A stretch of DNA of 64,000 nt from Chitinophagaceae bacterium (GTDB lineage: Bacteria; Bacteroidota; Bacteroidia; Chitinophagales; Chitinophagaceae), in contig JAFKGR010000012.1 in assembly GCA_017307735.1 (NCBI GenBank), positions 62,001-126,000 of the forward strand, in the 5' to 3' direction. The position numbers and the translations under genes were made by a program. The notes below the pieces were generated by a model that saw nothing but the letters and a program-made list of their open reading frames with translations, did not search any database and was not told the DNA's origin. Shown here one piece after another: positions 63,465 to 64,000 of this stretch (position 1 is the stretch's first letter; every line of letters begins with the position of its first letter).

Positions 63465-63827
63465 ATGAAGGTTTTTCTGATCCTTTTTATTACATCAGTT
63501 TGTGCCGGTCATCTGGTACTTCAGTCCAGGGCACATCACGAAGGTTTATGGAAACCCATAGAAGATAGTTTACAACATGTAGAAAGCTTTTTCAGGCCAC
63601 GTTCCAAAATGCATAAAAAAATTTGCAAGGTTCAAAATTATCCGGGGAGAACTTCCCTGCCGGTATATGAGAATATGCATTTTAAATACAGCATACAATC
63701 CTGCTTCGGAACCAGGCAGATTCCATCAGAATTTCTGATTAACCACAGTTATGGTATAACTTCTGAAAAAAAGTTAACCTCCATTTCACCGGATATTTTT
63801 AGCCCTCCACCGGAATCATATATTTAA
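63465..63827 (+). CDS. Small exported protein of unknown function
   Basis: The 120-residue protein has a signal-like hydrophobic N-terminus (about 2-20, LILFITSVCAGHLVL). The remainder is basic, with several His, Cys and aromatic residues and a Pro-rich end (FSPPPES). ATG 63465 is chosen because a -7 box lies directly ahead of it; a frame from 63414 would place that box inside the coding region. I do not recognise the family, and the length and composition leave some doubt that it is translated. Confidence 0.45.
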   Translation: MKVFLILFITSVCAGHLVLQSRAHHEGLWKPIEDSLQHVESFFRPRSKMHKKICKVQNYPGRTSLPVYENMHFKYSIQSCFGTRQIPSEFLINHSYGITSEKKLTSISPDIFSPPPESYI

Positions 63828-63937
63828 ATGGATTTTTAGTTTATCCAATTTTCTATTCTGTTTTTTAATTACTCATTCGATAACTCGAATACGATTTTGT
63901 ATCCGGTTATATCCCTCATGAATTTGAATTAGATGAA

Positions 63938-64000
63938 ATGAAGCAGTTTATTTTATTCATTTACCTCTTATTGATGGTAAAAATTTCTCCTGCACAAAAC
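63938..64000 (+). CDS. N-terminal fragment of an exported protein
   Basis: Twenty-one codons from ATG 63938 read to the window edge: MKQFILFIYLLLMVKISPAQN. A short Lys-containing start, a hydrophobic core and a Ser-Pro-Ala-Gln end make a signal peptide. Nothing of the mature protein is visible, so no function can be given. Confidence 0.6.
   Translation, partial: MKQFILFIYLLLMVKISPAQN

Overview
The window looks like chromosome of a Bacteroidota bacterium, most likely from the Chitinophagaceae or a close relative. The evidence is: two DeoR-SusC-SusD loci, a DUF5686 protein, a type IX secretion C-terminal domain, a GDP-heptose gene set, the SufBCDSE-SufT-Rrf2 order, and promoters of the Bacteroidota type (TTTG or TTG, about 20 bases, then TAnnTTTG). 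Every assignment was made by reading motifs. No database search was run.

Layout. 1-6.6 kb: rhomboid (partial) and rlmH, a secreted GH53 galactanase, a DUF5686 outer-membrane protein, and an OmpR-type two-component pair with a direct repeat in front of it. 6.7-8.4 kb: an accessory patch with one intact tRNA-Arg(ACG), a GIY-YIG nuclease gene just downstream of it, and about 2.6 tandem units of roughly 503 bp. The extra units carry tRNA-Arg pseudogenes whose anticodon and T arms are replaced by GC-rich palindromes, and also short remnants of the nuclease gene's 5' end. A fourth tRNA-like fragment overlaps the 3' end of the nuclease gene. 8.4-12.3 kb: a possible single-domain sliding-clamp-like protein, a periplasmic rhodanese, and hddA-gmhA-hddC. 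12.4-20.4 kb: secA, a Mpo1-like protein, aspartate kinase, serA and a serine hydrolase lipoprotein.

20.4-32.8 kb: two successive DeoR-SusC-SusD loci. The two regulators are close paralogues and share a promoter-proximal sequence motif. The second SusC has an in-frame TAG. 33-48 kb: tpx, a fused SpmA/SpmB-like membrane protein, rnr-polyprenyl synthetase-GH18, an OsmC protein, a three-gene secreted set (beta-barrel-like, SGNH hydrolase, phosphodiester glycosidase), a TolB-like protein, a TPR lipoprotein with rpe, a lipoprotein of unknown function and der. 48-54.3 kb: the suf operon for iron-sulfur cluster assembly, ending in an Rrf2 regulator, with a palindrome over its promoter. 54.3-64 kb: an ECF sigma factor with a likely anti-sigma protein, an NlpC/P60 hydrolase, a secreted esterase, SirB1-like/ogt/VIT genes, pdxJ, a phosphoesterase, nagA with a polysaccharide deacetylase, and two small secreted proteins, the last cut by the window end.

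Themes. GH18, nagA, the deacetylase and the two SusCD systems fit a glycan-degrading lifestyle with amino-sugar recycling. The most unusual stretch is 6.7-8.4 kb, which reads as a tRNA-associated GIY-YIG module that was duplicated and decayed around a surviving tRNA. No CRISPR array, rRNA operon, prophage or classical transposase gene was seen.
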